From Neisseria wadsworthii 9715 (GTDB lineage: Bacteria; Pseudomonadota; Gammaproteobacteria; Burkholderiales; Neisseriaceae), in the NCBI RefSeq assembly GCF_000227765.1, contig NZ_JH165159.1:2127558-2191557 (forward strand): DNA of 64,000 nt, in the 5' to 3' direction. This document shows, one piece after another, positions 34,840 to 43,759 of the stretch. Below the pieces are notes generated by a model. It saw only the letters and a list, made by a program, of their open reading frames with translations. It had not been told where the DNA came from and ran no database searches. The translations under genes and the position numbers were made by a program. The stretch's first letter is position 1; the number at the start of each line of letters is the position of its first letter.

Positions 34840-36153
34840 TTAAGCTTGTGCGCCCATTACTTCGTCAAACGACAAAGCCTTTTCATTCACTTTTACCTTA
34901 CCCAGCACATAATCCACCACATTGGCTTCTACGGCTAGAGAAGTCGGGCCTTGTAAACGTGATTTGTCTGCAAAATACCAATCAATCACTTCTTGCGGAT
35001 CTTCATAGCTTTCTGCAAACTCGTTCACAATCGCTTTGATTTGTTCTTCGGTAGGTTCCAGTTTATGCTCTTCTACCAAAGCGGCCAGAATCAGGCCCAG
35101 TTTTACACGGCGCTCTGCTTGCTCATTAAACATTTCGGCAGGCAGATCCAGTTTAGCAGCATCGGCCATACCTTGGTTCACAAAGTTTTGTTTCATTTCC
35201 TCAGCCAAACGCTGGGCTTCTTCGCTCACCAACGCTTTCGGAACCTGCAAACCTTCGGTTGCGGCCAACAAGGCTTCCATCGCAGCTTCTTTGGTTTGCG
35301 CGTCAACGCGGCGTTTCACTTCACGCTCTACGTTTTTCTTCACTTCTTCACGCATTTTAGCTACATCGCCATCGGCAATGCCCAAAGCTTTGGCAAACTC
35401 TTCGTCCACTTCCGGCAATACCGGCTCAGACACGTTTTTCAACGTAATGGTAAACACTGCGGTTTTACCAGCTACGTCTTTACCGTGATAATCTTCGGGG
35501 AAGCTAACTTCCACGTCTTTTGCTTCGTTTTCTTTCATGCCCAAGATGCCGGCTTCAAATTCAGGCAGCATCTGACCCAAGCCCAAAACGAAAGGATAGT
35601 TTTGCGATGTACCACCCTCAAACGCCACGCCGTCGATTTTGCCTTCAAAATCAATGATCACACGGTCATCGTTTTTTGCTTCACGTTCAACATGGTTATA
35701 GCGGGTGCGTTGCTTACGCAGAATATCTACGGTTTTTTCTACTTCTTCGTCGCCTACTTTAGCAGTTACTTTTTCCACTTCCTGAGCTGACAAATCGCCT
35801 ACTTTCACTTCAGGAAACACTTCAAAAACGGCAGCTACTTTGAGTGAATCTTTATCGTCTTGCTCTTCAACCGGCTCCAAACGGGGGAATCCGGCCACTT
35901 TCAATTCTTGCGCCACCACAGCATCATAAAATGCTTTTTGAGCCATTTCGTTCAACACTTCGTTTTGAACGCCTGCGCCATACATGGACTCTACCATTTT
36001 CAATGGCGCTTTACCCGGACGGAAGCCATCAATGCGCACACGGCGCGCGGTTTGTTTCAAACGCTTTTCCACTTCGGCATTCACTTCGCTCCAAGCCAGC
36101 GACAGGATGGCTTTGCGTTCTAAATTTTCTAATGTTTCAACAGTTACGCTCAT
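34840..36153 (-). CDS. tig: Trigger factor
   Basis: The 437-residue ribosome-associated chaperone and prolyl isomerase has the N-terminal ribosome-binding signature GFRPGKAPLKMVE (about 43-55). Its FKBP-like PPIase domain (about 155-245) includes DRVIIDFEGKIDGVAFEGG, and the helical C-terminal arms end in GKVKVNEKALSFDEVMGAQA. Length is normal. It is followed by clpP, so folding and proteolysis genes are likely cotranscribed. Confidence 0.97.
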   Translation of the reverse strand: MSVTVETLENLERKAILSLAWSEVNAEVEKRLKQTARRVRIDGFRPGKAPLKMVESMYGAGVQNEVLNEMAQKAFYDAVVAQELKVAGFPRLEPVEEQDDKDSLKVAAVFEVFPEVKVGDLSAQEVEKVTAKVGDEEVEKTVDILRKQRTRYNHVEREAKNDDRVIIDFEGKIDGVAFEGGTSQNYPFVLGLGQMLPEFEAGILGMKENEAKDVEVSFPEDYHGKDVAGKTAVFTITLKNVSEPVLPEVDEEFAKALGIADGDVAKMREEVKKNVEREVKRRVDAQTKEAAMEALLAATEGLQVPKALVSEEAQRLAEEMKQNFVNQGMADAAKLDLPAEMFNEQAERRVKLGLILAALVEEHKLEPTEEQIKAIVNEFAESYEDPQEVIDWYFADKSRLQGPTSLAVEANVVDYVLGKVKVNEKALSFDEVMGAQA

Positions 36154-36354
36154 CGTAAACCCTTAATTCTTTTTGTGTTAACAAGCAAGCAGGCATTTGG
36201 GCCGCTTGAAAATATCTGTATGCCGCCCAAAGGCAGACAAAATTTAAAACGCAAATTGTATCATAATGTTGGTAAGAATGATATGGAAAACGGCAACGAC
36301 CTTGCGAGTTCTCTTATGGTTGCAAACCCTTTTTCAGACAGGCATTAAGCCGGG

Positions 36355-37218
36355 CTATCCGGCCGGCTTCATCATGCGCAGAATTTCATGCATCATGCCG
36401 TCCGGCCTTTTCTCCACCAAAGCGAATAACACATCCGATGATGATGCGATTACCGTACTGTCACAACATTGCTCGGGTTCTACCCTGGCCGGAGCAAGCA
36501 AATCCATTTGCGGCAAAATATAAAAAAACGCATCGTCTTTTAAAGGCAACCCCTCTCCCGGCTTGAGATAACGCCCATGCCAACCGTTGGGATTGAGCGG
36601 TGCTGATTGAAACGCTTGCCCTTCTACAGCAAAACCCACGCCTCTCACCAGCGATACAGACTGGCATTTATCCGCCTCGATTCCGGCATCCCTGAGCACC
36701 GCCTTACCCGGCTCACCGGACGATAACGCCAGCTGTTTCACCAGCTTGGCCGCTTTGTCGGACAGTCTGTCGTCGGTATTCAGGCCAACCATCTTGCTCG
36801 GGTCGGCTTGAATGCTTCCATAATATTTGCATGTTAATTCAATGTGATAGCAAACACCATTAAGCTTCGCTACATAATCCAACGCACCTAATGTCTGTTT
36901 ACCGGATTCATGCCGAACCGGCAAGTTGCGCGCCAATAGCTGTGTATGCGGCGCACGGGCCAACCAAAAAGCCAGCAAACTTTCGGCATAAAATCCCAAA
37001 CGGTGCCCGAACGGTGCTTCGGCAGCCAAGTGTTGTTTGAGTGGTTCCGGATTGCTATCCAGCTCGAGCAAATAGCGGAAGCCTTGTTCGCCCAATAGTT
37101 GGCGCACCGGCAACTCGCGGCCGGTTTGCCATAATGCAGGCGCAGTAAGAATGCTTGCCAGCGCACGTACATCTTTATCTGTAAGCCGCCACCATAGTGC
37201 GTCTAAAGCATAATTCAT
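36355..37218 (-). CDS. DUF1853-like protein
   Basis: The 287-residue soluble protein begins MNYALDALWWRLTDKDVRALASIL. A conserved block follows around residues 75-135 (GHRLGFYAESLLAFWLARAP, then LGALDYVAKLNGVCYHIELTCKYYG). The E-x(n)-D-x(n)-ExxCK pattern recalls PD-(D/E)xK nuclease-like folds, and DUF1853 has been placed near that fold. The family assignment is from memory of this motif. No signal peptide or TM. It is an isolated gene; function unknown. Confidence 0.68.
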   Translation of the reverse strand: MNYALDALWWRLTDKDVRALASILTAPALWQTGRELPVRQLLGEQGFRYLLELDSNPEPLKQHLAAEAPFGHRLGFYAESLLAFWLARAPHTQLLARNLPVRHESGKQTLGALDYVAKLNGVCYHIELTCKYYGSIQADPSKMVGLNTDDRLSDKAAKLVKQLALSSGEPGKAVLRDAGIEADKCQSVSLVRGVGFAVEGQAFQSAPLNPNGWHGRYLKPGEGLPLKDDAFFYILPQMDLLAPARVEPEQCCDSTVIASSSDVLFALVEKRPDGMMHEILRMMKPAG

Positions 37219-37277
37219 AATTATCCGGCTTAAATATCAAAGTTTTCAGACAGGCATTATATAGCTAGGAAAGCATC

Positions 37278-38555
37278 TTAAAATTTTTTTTCCAAACTCA
37301 TAAACCATTGCGATTGCTCACGAGACGAAGAATCCACATTGCTGTCGATTTTGGAATAGCGGTAATCGATTTTAGGCGCTACGCCTTTCCAACGCCGCGG
37401 CTGGTAAGAGAGCGAGGCGCTGGCATTGTATTCATTGTCTTTCCTGCCGATGCCGTACAGCGGCTCCGAATGGCTGAATTCACGCCGGCCATACTGAACG
37501 GAAGCACCTGCTTTAATGCCGCCTTCAAACTGGCGCGAGATGCCGGTGCGAAAGACCGTTCGGTCGGACGAGCGTGTTTCGTTACGCGTGAGATCGGCCC
37601 GATAATCCGCACCTGCGCTGATTGCCCATGCGCTATTGGGGCGCCATTCGGCAGTACCGGATACGCTGTTGATGTTGCCATCATAATATTTTGCATGATC
37701 GGGATTGTTGTAACTGCGGTTAACACTGGAAGCGGAAAGCGACACGCGCCAGTTATCATTGAATTTATTATTGTATGCCGCAGAAGCGCCGGTGTTGAGT
37801 GTGTATTTTTCGCTGCCCAGCCAGCTTTGTTCGGTGTATGGTGTAAACGACCAACTTTGTTTACCTGCGCTGCTGCGGTAGCCCGCAGCCAGGCGGACGG
37901 AACGGGTGCTGCGGTCGTAATAATCCCAATAGTGCGTACCGCCGCTGGTGAGTCCGAGCCTCAGGCGGTGATTGCCTTTCAGACTGAAATCATGCTCGGC
38001 GCCCAGATTGTAGCGCAAAGCATCATTATTTTTGTCCGGATAACGGTTACCGGCAAGTAGTGTTTTTTGATCGCGCGGAATATACCCTTGATTATTGCGG
38101 ACATGGCTCAGGTTGACAGGAAGCTGCCAAACATCGGATGCTTGCAAACGCTTGCCGAAATCACCGGCACGCGGTGCGGAGCGTGCGGCAGAAAGGTTGT
38201 GGATTGTAGCCGCACGCGCTTCCTGCCAATCAGGGCGTTGCGCCAACACGCGACGGTATAAGGCTTGCGCCTGCATATATTCGCCTTGACTGCTGCGCCA
38301 GCGGGCTTCTGCATAATCAGCGAATACTTGATCAGCCAGAAAGCGGCTGCGGTATTGTTTCAGCAACTCGGGCATATTTTGCCAATCTTGTTTGGCAAGC
38401 GCGGCTTCCAGCTCTGATTTCAGCTCGCTATCGGGAAGCGGCGCAACTTCTATCTGGCGGTAAGGCAAGTCCGAAGCGGGCTGTACTTCGCCATCAGCGG
38501 CGACAACTCCGCAAAACGAAGCAAATAAACTCAATAACAAGACTGCACGTTTCAT
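37278..38555 (-). CDS. Slam-like outer-membrane protein (surface lipoprotein assembly modulator family), short N-terminal domain
   Basis: The 425-residue product starts with a Sec signal (MKRAVLLLSLFASFCGVVAA). A short helical TPR-like part covers about 44-118 (QGEYMQAQALYRRVLAQRPDW). From about residue 143 alternating strands form a probable 14-strand barrel (DUF560 type). Landmarks shared with meningococcal Slam are SFTPYTEQSWLGSEKYTL, the RKDNEYNASASLSY strand with KGVAPKIDYRYSKIDSNV, and a terminal aromatic (SLEKKF). Slam proteins carry lipoproteins such as TbpB and fHbp across the outer membrane. The N-terminal region is about 70-80 residues shorter than I recall for Slam1, and no lipoprotein substrate gene is adjacent. 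Confidence 0.75.
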   Translation of the reverse strand: MKRAVLLLSLFASFCGVVAADGEVQPASDLPYRQIEVAPLPDSELKSELEAALAKQDWQNMPELLKQYRSRFLADQVFADYAEARWRSSQGEYMQAQALYRRVLAQRPDWQEARAATIHNLSAARSAPRAGDFGKRLQASDVWQLPVNLSHVRNNQGYIPRDQKTLLAGNRYPDKNNDALRYNLGAEHDFSLKGNHRLRLGLTSGGTHYWDYYDRSTRSVRLAAGYRSSAGKQSWSFTPYTEQSWLGSEKYTLNTGASAAYNNKFNDNWRVSLSASSVNRSYNNPDHAKYYDGNINSVSGTAEWRPNSAWAISAGADYRADLTRNETRSSDRTVFRTGISRQFEGGIKAGASVQYGRREFSHSEPLYGIGRKDNEYNASASLSYQPRRWKGVAPKIDYRYSKIDSNVDSSSREQSQWFMSLEKKF

Positions 38556-38672
38556 AACAAATATGCAAATAGGATTTTTAAAAAAGAATTGTGCCTAAAG
38601 GTTGGGAGTAAGACAAGTGCGCCGGATTTGCGGTTGTAAAACGGGATTGTTTTTAAGTTGGAGACAACAATA

Positions 38673-38709
38673 GAAATGCCTGTCTGAAAAGCTTTTCAGA
38701 CAGGCATTT
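38673..38709. terminator. Inverted DUS pair
   Basis: The near-perfect palindrome GAAATGCCTGTCTGAAAAGC and its complement lies between the minus-strand helicase 3' end and the Slam-like gene. Confidence 0.6.
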
Positions 38710-38728
38710 CTAATAAGTAAAAAGCTGT

Positions 38729-40102
38729 TTACAGACCGAAGTTAGGCTGCACCAGCGCACATTTTTGGCGTTCCCGGCGGCTACGGCGGCTGCGCCCCGC
38801 AATTTTGCCGCAGGCGGAACCGGCGTCTTTTTCTTCTGAGCGGCGGCCGCGCGATTCGCTTCCCGAACTTGCTCGTTCGGCACGCTCGCTTCTCTCGCTT
38901 TTTTCACGGCGCGGGGCGCGTTGTTGCGTTGGGCTTTCGGCTGCATCATTGCCCCAACGCGGCTCGAAGCCCTCAATCCGTTCAAGAGGGATATCGTTGC
39001 CGGTCAGCGCTTTGATGGCTTCAAACATCTTCTGCTCGTTTTCATCCATCAAAGAAATCGCCACACCGTCGGCACCTGCGCGGCCTGTGCGGCCGATTCG
39101 GTGCACATAATCTTCCGGCTGGGTGGGCATTTCGTAGTTAATCACAAAAGGCAGTTCGGCAATATCCAAGCCGCGTGCGGCAACATCGGTAGCCACCAGA
39201 ACACGCAGACTGCCTTCTTTAAAAGCGTTCAACGTTTCCAGACGGGTTTGCTGCGATTTGTCTCCGTGGATAGACTGCGCGGAAATCTCGCTGCGCACCA
39301 GATTGCGGGTAACTTGGTCCACGCTTTGCTTGGTTTTGCAGAACACGATCACTTGATTCATGTTCAAATCCACAATCAAACGCTCCAGCAAGCTGCGTTT
39401 TTTGGCGGTGTCAACCGCAATCACATGCTGCTCCACATTGGCATTGGTGGTGTTTTGCGCTGCCACTTCAATTTGCTCGGGACGATTCATAAAATCATTG
39501 GCCAATTTGCGGATGGCCGGGGAGAAAGTGGCGGAAAACAGCAGGGTTTGCCGCGGTTTGGGAAACATTTGCATGATGGTGCGGATATCGTCGATAAAGC
39601 CCATGTCGAGCATGCGGTCGGCTTCGTCGAGCACCACGATTTCCACTTTGTTTAAGTTGATGTTTTTTTGTTTGACATGGTCAAGCAGGCGGCCCACGGT
39701 GGCCACAACGATTTCGCAGCCCGCGCGCAGTTCGGCGGTTTGCTTATCCATGCTCACGCCGCCGAATAAAACGGTATGGCGCAGCGGCAGGTTTTTGATG
39801 TAGCCCTGCACGTTTTGGTCGATTTGGTCGGCCAACTCGCGCGTGGGCGTCAACACCAGCATACGCACCGGATGCATGGCGGGTGAAGTGCTTGCTGTGG
39901 CATAGCGTTTCAGCCGCTCGAGGCTGGGCAGCATAAATGCGGCGGTTTTTCCGGTGCCAGTTTGGGCTGCGGCGAGCAAGTCGTGGCCAGCCAAGGCTTT
40001 GGGAATGGCGGCTTCTTGAATGGGCGTGGGGGTTTCATAGCCCTGTTCGGTCAGGGCGGAAACGATTTCGCCGCCTAAGCCGAGTGCAGAAAATTGATTC
40101 AC
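38729..40102 (-). CDS. rhlE: DEAD-box ATP-dependent RNA helicase (RhlE-like)
   Basis: The 457-residue RNA helicase starts at a GTG (40100-40102) with a GGAGAA ribosome-binding site. Helicase motifs run in order: Q motif TPTPIQEAAIPKAL, motif I AAQTGTGKTAAF, Ia PTRELADQ, II VLDEADRMLD, III SATF, V ATDVAARGLDI and VI HRIGRTGRAG. The C-terminal tail is Arg/Ser/Glu-rich (REKSERSERAERAS) and probably binds RNA. Its final 25 residues (KIAGRSRRSRRERQKCALVQ) are unlike other tails I know, so a strain-specific 3' change is possible. It likely acts in ribosome assembly or mRNA decay. Confidence 0.88.
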   Translation of the reverse strand: MNQFSALGLGGEIVSALTEQGYETPTPIQEAAIPKALAGHDLLAAAQTGTGKTAAFMLPSLERLKRYATASTSPAMHPVRMLVLTPTRELADQIDQNVQGYIKNLPLRHTVLFGGVSMDKQTAELRAGCEIVVATVGRLLDHVKQKNINLNKVEIVVLDEADRMLDMGFIDDIRTIMQMFPKPRQTLLFSATFSPAIRKLANDFMNRPEQIEVAAQNTTNANVEQHVIAVDTAKKRSLLERLIVDLNMNQVIVFCKTKQSVDQVTRNLVRSEISAQSIHGDKSQQTRLETLNAFKEGSLRVLVATDVAARGLDIAELPFVINYEMPTQPEDYVHRIGRTGRAGADGVAISLMDENEQKMFEAIKALTGNDIPLERIEGFEPRWGNDAAESPTQQRAPRREKSERSERAERASSGSESRGRRSEEKDAGSACGKIAGRSRRSRRERQKCALVQPNFGL

Positions 40103-40509
40103 GTTGTTCTCCGTTGGAATAAGTGTTGTTACGCCTGATGCGCTGATAGGGAGAAAGTAAAATATTATGACACACTTTGCCTGTATCCGCCTGTATTGCG
40201 CTCAATTTGCTCAAGTATGCCCACTTAATAGGCAGAGGCAAAGATTAAATAATTCAAGCTATTGTTTTTACATAACTTTCAGACAGGCATCACCTAAATC
40301 TATAACATTTCTTTTCATTTTATTACTCATTTTGGTTTTCAATATATTTTTTCATAAATAGCAGGCACTTAAATGTATTTCAGCAGCCGCTCTGGCCAAT
40401 TTTTACACTGGTACAAAGAAACTAATAATCAATGCCGCACTCTGAAAACGAAGTGTTTACGAAGATAAGTAAACCTTGATATTTCAAACCAAATGAAGGA
40501 ACTGTGATT

Positions 40510-40746
40510 ATGAATAAAATGCTGATTGCCGCTATCTCTGCCGGCCTGATGCTTAGCGCCTGCTCTTCAATGGGCGGCAAAGACAAAGCTCCGGCTAAAG
40601 AACAAGCGCCTCAAGCCAGCGTAGAGCAGGCTTTGCAGGAATGTAAACAAACTGTCGGCGCAACTGCCGACCGCGCCGCTTTCGACGCTTGTATGAAATC
40701 TAAAGGTTTCGAGCGTCCGGCTCCTCAGGCTCCGGCTCAACCTTAA
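40510..40746 (+). CDS. Small lipoprotein
   Basis: The 78-residue product starts MNKMLIAAISAGLMLSACSS with lipobox LSAC. The frame also opens at a GTG two codons earlier (40504), but the ATG at 40510 has the better GAAGGAACT spacing. The mature part is Lys/Ala/Gln-rich, with two cysteines (ECKQTVG and DACMKSKGF) spaced to form a disulfide, then a Pro/Ala tail (PAPQAPAQP). The C-x(n)-C helix pattern is seen in other small neisserial lipoproteins of unknown function. A strong terminator follows. The 400-bp gap 40103-40503 holds one DUS half (about 40279) and no gene. Confidence 0.78.
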   Translation: MNKMLIAAISAGLMLSACSSMGGKDKAPAKEQAPQASVEQALQECKQTVGATADRAAFDACMKSKGFERPAPQAPAQP

Positions 40747-40769
40747 GCCGAACCTAAAAAAAATCGTGT

Positions 40770-40807
40770 GTGCAAACAGCCCTGTTCCTCCGACAGGGCT
40801 GTTTGCT
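40770..40807 (+). terminator. Strong terminator after the small lipoprotein
   Basis: GCAAACAGCCCTGT-N7-ACAGGGCTGTTTGC forms a 14-bp perfect stem. Confidence 0.8.
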
Positions 40808-40825
40808 ATGTTGTGTTTGAAAGGG

Positions 40826-40860
40826 CAATGCCTGTCTGAAAGCGCTTCAGACAGGCATTG
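40826..40860. repeat. Inverted DUS pair
   Basis: CAATGCCTGTCTGAAAGCG is followed by its complement, almost loop-free. A third DUS lies at about 40907-40921, upstream of the GST gene. Confidence 0.6.
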
Positions 40861-40960
40861 CCGCCCCGAAATGCTCCTGACAGAAACTGACACACCCCGT
40901 TTTTATAATGCCTGTCTGAAACAACCGTTTGCAAGTCGACACAACTTAAGGAGGCAGCAT

Positions 40961-41566
40961 ATGAAAACATTCACGCTTTACACCGTCAACCCCTCGCGCG
41001 GCAGCATGATACGCTGGATGCTGGAAGAATGCGGCGCGGATTACGACACGGTTACCCTGTCGTTGGGCGCGGATTTGAAAACGCCGGAATATCTCGCGGT
41101 CAACCCGATGGGCAAAGTCCCTGCGCTCAAGCACAAAGGCGAAACGTTTACCGAAACCGCAGCCATCCTCACCTACCTTGCCGAGCAATTTCCTGAAAAA
41201 CACCTGATCCCCGAAGCAGGCTCGGTTGAACGCGGGCAATATTACCGCTGGCTGTGCTTTTCGCTGCACCTGGAATACGCCGCAATGGATAAATGGCGCG
41301 GCATCAGCAATAATGATATGCAACGGCAAGCCATAGGCTACGGCGACTTGGATACCGCCCTGAATACCCTGCGCCGACATTTGCAAGGCAGGGAATATAT
41401 GGTCGGCAACCGCTTCAGTGCGTTGGATATTTATTACAGCGGCCTGCTTGAATGGTTGATTGCCTACGCCCAAATCATCCCTGCCGAACCTGTGTTTACC
41501 GAATATATGTCGCGCCATCTTGTACGCCCCTCGTTTGCCCGGGTTCAGGAATTGGAAAAACAGTAA
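40961..41566 (+). CDS. Glutathione S-transferase family protein
   Basis: The 201-residue cytosolic GST has an N-terminal thioredoxin-fold domain (MKTFTLYTVNPSRGSMIRWM) in which SRGS is the likely catalytic Ser region. NPMGKVPALKHKGETFTETAAILTYLAE is the glutathione-binding strand and helix. A helical C-terminal domain follows, with the N-capping/Asp motif NRFSALDIYYSGLLEW. The start has a perfect AAGGAGG ribosome-binding site. It sits 9 bp before a YafY-type regulator, suggesting the pair is cotranscribed. Confidence 0.9.
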   Translation: MKTFTLYTVNPSRGSMIRWMLEECGADYDTVTLSLGADLKTPEYLAVNPMGKVPALKHKGETFTETAAILTYLAEQFPEKHLIPEAGSVERGQYYRWLCFSLHLEYAAMDKWRGISNNDMQRQAIGYGDLDTALNTLRRHLQGREYMVGNRFSALDIYYSGLLEWLIAYAQIIPAEPVFTEYMSRHLVRPSFARVQELEKQ

Positions 41567-41575
41567 AATTACACG

Positions 41576-42286
41576 ATGACCCGCTCCGAACGCCTGCTGA
41601 TTTTGTTGCACCATTTGCGGCAAAGCCGTTATCCCGTTTCCGCCGACCAGCTTGCGGCGCAACTGGGTATCAGCTCGCGCACGGTTTACCGCGATATTGA
41701 AACGCTGCGGGCGCAAGGCGCGGAAATCGAAGGCGGCGCGGGCGTGGGCTTTGTATTGCAAAAAGCAGGCTTTGTGCTGCCGCCTTTGATGTTTGACGAA
41801 AATGAAATTGAATCGGTGGTGTTAGGCATGCGCTGGGTGGTGGCCAATGCAGACGGCGCGCTGGCCGAGTCGGCCAAATCCGCGCTGGGCAAAATAAATG
41901 CTGCGCTCCCGCAAAGCCTGTCTGAAACACTCAACCGGCAAGCGCTCTACCCCGCTTCTACCTGCAAAAACAGCTATTCCGAGCAAGAACATTCTATTTT
42001 GGAAACCATCAGGTTTGCCCTGAGAACCAACCGCCGCCTGTCTTTCGACTACACCGATGTCAACCGCCAAATCAGCCGCCGCACCGTTTGGCCGCTGGCA
42101 GTGGGCTATTTCAACGAAGCACGACTAATGGTGGCTTGGTGCGAACTGCGGCAGGATTACCGCCATTTCCGCCCCGACCGAATCGCCCAAGCCCGCGTCG
42201 GCGATACATACCCCACCCCGCGCAAAATCTTGCTTGACGAATGGCAGCGCAAGGAAGGTGTGGATTTGCAGAAATTTGATTTCTAA
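41576..42286 (+). CDS. YafY-type transcriptional regulator (HTH_11 plus WYL domain)
   Basis: The 236-residue regulator has an N-terminal DeoR-like winged helix: MTRSERLLILLHHLRQSRYP then QLAAQLGISSRTVYRDIETL (about 22-42). The C-terminal WYL domain includes RRTVWPLAVGYFNEARLMVAW and FRPDRIAQ, a ligand-sensing fold. It follows the GST gene by 9 bp and may control it. Ligand unknown. An in-frame uptake sequence encodes the SLSETLNRQ stretch. Confidence 0.9.
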   Translation: MTRSERLLILLHHLRQSRYPVSADQLAAQLGISSRTVYRDIETLRAQGAEIEGGAGVGFVLQKAGFVLPPLMFDENEIESVVLGMRWVVANADGALAESAKSALGKINAALPQSLSETLNRQALYPASTCKNSYSEQEHSILETIRFALRTNRRLSFDYTDVNRQISRRTVWPLAVGYFNEARLMVAWCELRQDYRHFRPDRIAQARVGDTYPTPRKILLDEWQRKEGVDLQKFDF

Positions 42287-42316
42287 TAAAATGAAATCTC
42301 CAACCAACCAGAAACG

Positions 42317-42350
42317 CAATGCCTGTCTGAAAAACTTTCAGACAGGCATT
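42317..42350. terminator. Inverted DUS pair after the WYL regulator
   Basis: Perfect DUS arms extended by CAATG/CATTG with a loop of a few bases, about 30 bp after the stop codon. Confidence 0.65.
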
Positions 42351-42391
42351 GAAATTATCAGTCTTCGCGTACCATGCAGCTTGAAGTCGGC

Positions 42392-42790
42392 TTACTCCCA
42401 AGCACCATCAATCTTTTTATGCCCTTTCCTGAGCCAAAACACATAGCTCACCGGCAGCCAAAGCAAAGCAAACGTGCTGCCAAACAAAAAGCCCAAATCC
42501 GGTGCCACCATATCGCCAAACACATACAAACCTATGGTAACCACCACGCTATAAAACAACCATGCGCCGATATTGAGCAGCCAATAATTGCGCACGTTCA
42601 CTTTCGGGTTCCACACCAGCCAAATCAGGCTGTAAATACTGGTTAAAAAACCGCCCGACGCATAAGCAACCATCAGATAATCGCCTGGCGAGCGGAACAA
42701 GTTCATAAATTTGGCTACACCCCAAACCACAGCTATAGGAATCACATGCAGGATAAAAATCGGAAGCAGCAGCTTCAACCGGTTCATCAT
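42392..42790 (-). CDS. Hypothetical small membrane protein
   Basis: The 132-residue product starts MMNRLKLLLPIFILHVIPIA. Four predicted TM helices: 6-28, about 38-58 (YLMVAYASGGFLTSIYSLIWLV), about 68-90 (YWLLNIGAWLFYSVVVTIGL) and about 98-120 (LGFLFGSTFALLWLPVSYVF). The tail is charged and short (RKGHKKIDGAWE). The frame stays open upstream to 42865 across a DUS pair, but those residues are DUS-encoded and unlikely to be real. No family recognised. It has an AGG ribosome-binding site and is the gene downstream of trmJ on the same strand. Confidence 0.68.
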   Translation of the reverse strand: MMNRLKLLLPIFILHVIPIAVVWGVAKFMNLFRSPGDYLMVAYASGGFLTSIYSLIWLVWNPKVNVRNYWLLNIGAWLFYSVVVTIGLYVFGDMVAPDLGFLFGSTFALLWLPVSYVFWLRKGHKKIDGAWE

Positions 42791-42833
42791 ATAAAGCCTG
42801 TCTATCTTTCTATATTCAATCATAATCAACACA

Positions 42834-42863
42834 AATGCCTGTCTGAAATATTCAGACAGGCAC
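42834..42863. terminator. Inverted DUS pair after trmJ
   Basis: TGCCTGTCTGAAA-TA-TTCAGACAGGCA with almost no loop, directly at the trmJ 3' end. Confidence 0.65.
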
Positions 42864-42866
42864 ATT

Positions 42867-43667
42867 TCATTTCAGGTTTTTTTTCACCGTATTAAAAAAG
42901 CCCCGCAGCAAATCAATATCTTCGGTTTCGGTTCCGGCACGCGCAAACAAACTCTGCATGCGACGCATCATGCGCTCGCCGTTGCGGCGGTTGAAAAAGC
43001 CGATATCGTCCATCAAACTTTCCATATGCTTGACCATACCCGCAATCTGCTCATGGGTAGCAGGATGGGTTTCCGCTGCAAGATGGTCCATCGGCAAACC
43101 GACTTGGCTGAAGATTTCATAACTCACTACCTGCACGGCTTGTGCCAAATTCAGTGAAAAATAATCCGGATTCCCGCTGATGGTCATCAGCCGGTTGCAA
43201 CATTGCACTTCTTCAATGCTCAAACCAAATGTTTCATTGCCAAACACTAAAGCCACTTTGTGCCCTGCTGCCGCTGTTTGCAGCAATTCAGGCACCAACT
43301 CGCGCGGGGTTTGCAGCGGTGCAGTCAGCTCGCGCTTACGGCTGGTCAGTGCGCAGCTAATCACAGTATCCGATACGGCTTCTTCCAAGGTGGCAAAAAC
43401 ACGCGCGTTTTCCAACACATCCACCGCGCCGGAAGCCAGAACAAAACTTTCCTCCGGCAATGTAAAACTGTGTGGGTCGGCCGCATCAAATTGCGGCGGC
43501 TCGGCCGTCATCGGAGTTTGCATCAATTGAGGCGCCACAAGGTCCAGATGATGCAGGCCCATGGTTTTCATCGCGCGCGCTGCCGAACCGATATTGGCAG
43601 GATGGCTGGTACGGGTTAATACGATGCGTATGTTGTTTAGATAATCAGGAATACTCGGTTTTGTCAT
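42867..43667 (-). CDS. trmJ: tRNA (cytidine/uridine-2'-O-)-methyltransferase TrmJ
   Basis: The 266-residue SPOUT-class enzyme is expected to 2'-O-methylate position 32 of tRNAs. The N-terminal core shows IRIVLTRTSHPANIGSAARAMKTMG, and the SAM-knot motifs are VALVFGNETFGLS and PDYFSLNLAQAVQVVSYEIF. The C-terminal helical extension (FNRRNGERMMRRMQSLFARAGTE) is specific to TrmJ. It is divergent from suhB. Family alternatives (TrmL, LasT) lack this tail. Confidence 0.92.
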   Translation of the reverse strand: MTKPSIPDYLNNIRIVLTRTSHPANIGSAARAMKTMGLHHLDLVAPQLMQTPMTAEPPQFDAADPHSFTLPEESFVLASGAVDVLENARVFATLEEAVSDTVISCALTSRKRELTAPLQTPRELVPELLQTAAAGHKVALVFGNETFGLSIEEVQCCNRLMTISGNPDYFSLNLAQAVQVVSYEIFSQVGLPMDHLAAETHPATHEQIAGMVKHMESLMDDIGFFNRRNGERMMRRMQSLFARAGTETEDIDLLRGFFNTVKKNLK

Positions 43668-43698
43668 TGTATCTAGTGGTTATTTTTCCAATCAGGCG

Positions 43699-43704
43699 TA
43701 TAAT
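43699..43704 (+). promoter_or_regulatory. -10 element of suhB
   Basis: A perfect TATAAT about 173 bp before the suhB ATG; the -35 is weak. It places the boxA-like site inside the suhB leader RNA. Confidence 0.4.
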
Positions 43705-43746
43705 ACGGCTTTCAAACAGCAAAAGGCCAGCCGCCTGCGCTGAACC

Positions 43747-43759
43747 TGTTCTTTAAAAA
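43747..43759 (+). promoter_or_regulatory. boxA-like antitermination element in the suhB leader
   Basis: TGTTCTTTAAAAA matches the rRNA boxA consensus TGCTCTTTAAMA with one change. It lies about 118 nt upstream of the suhB start codon and downstream of the -10 element. In enterobacteria SuhB is a Nus-complex partner and its own leader carries a boxA used for feedback control. The same role is inferred here. Confidence 0.45.

Noticed and set aside
34993-35790. 265-residue frame opposite tig
   Set aside because: Antisense shadow, Phe/His-rich; tig motifs are intact.
38710-38985. Alternative frame at the helicase 3' end suggesting a frameshift
   Set aside because: Both frames are Ala/Arg-rich low complexity; without relatives for alignment a frameshift cannot be claimed.
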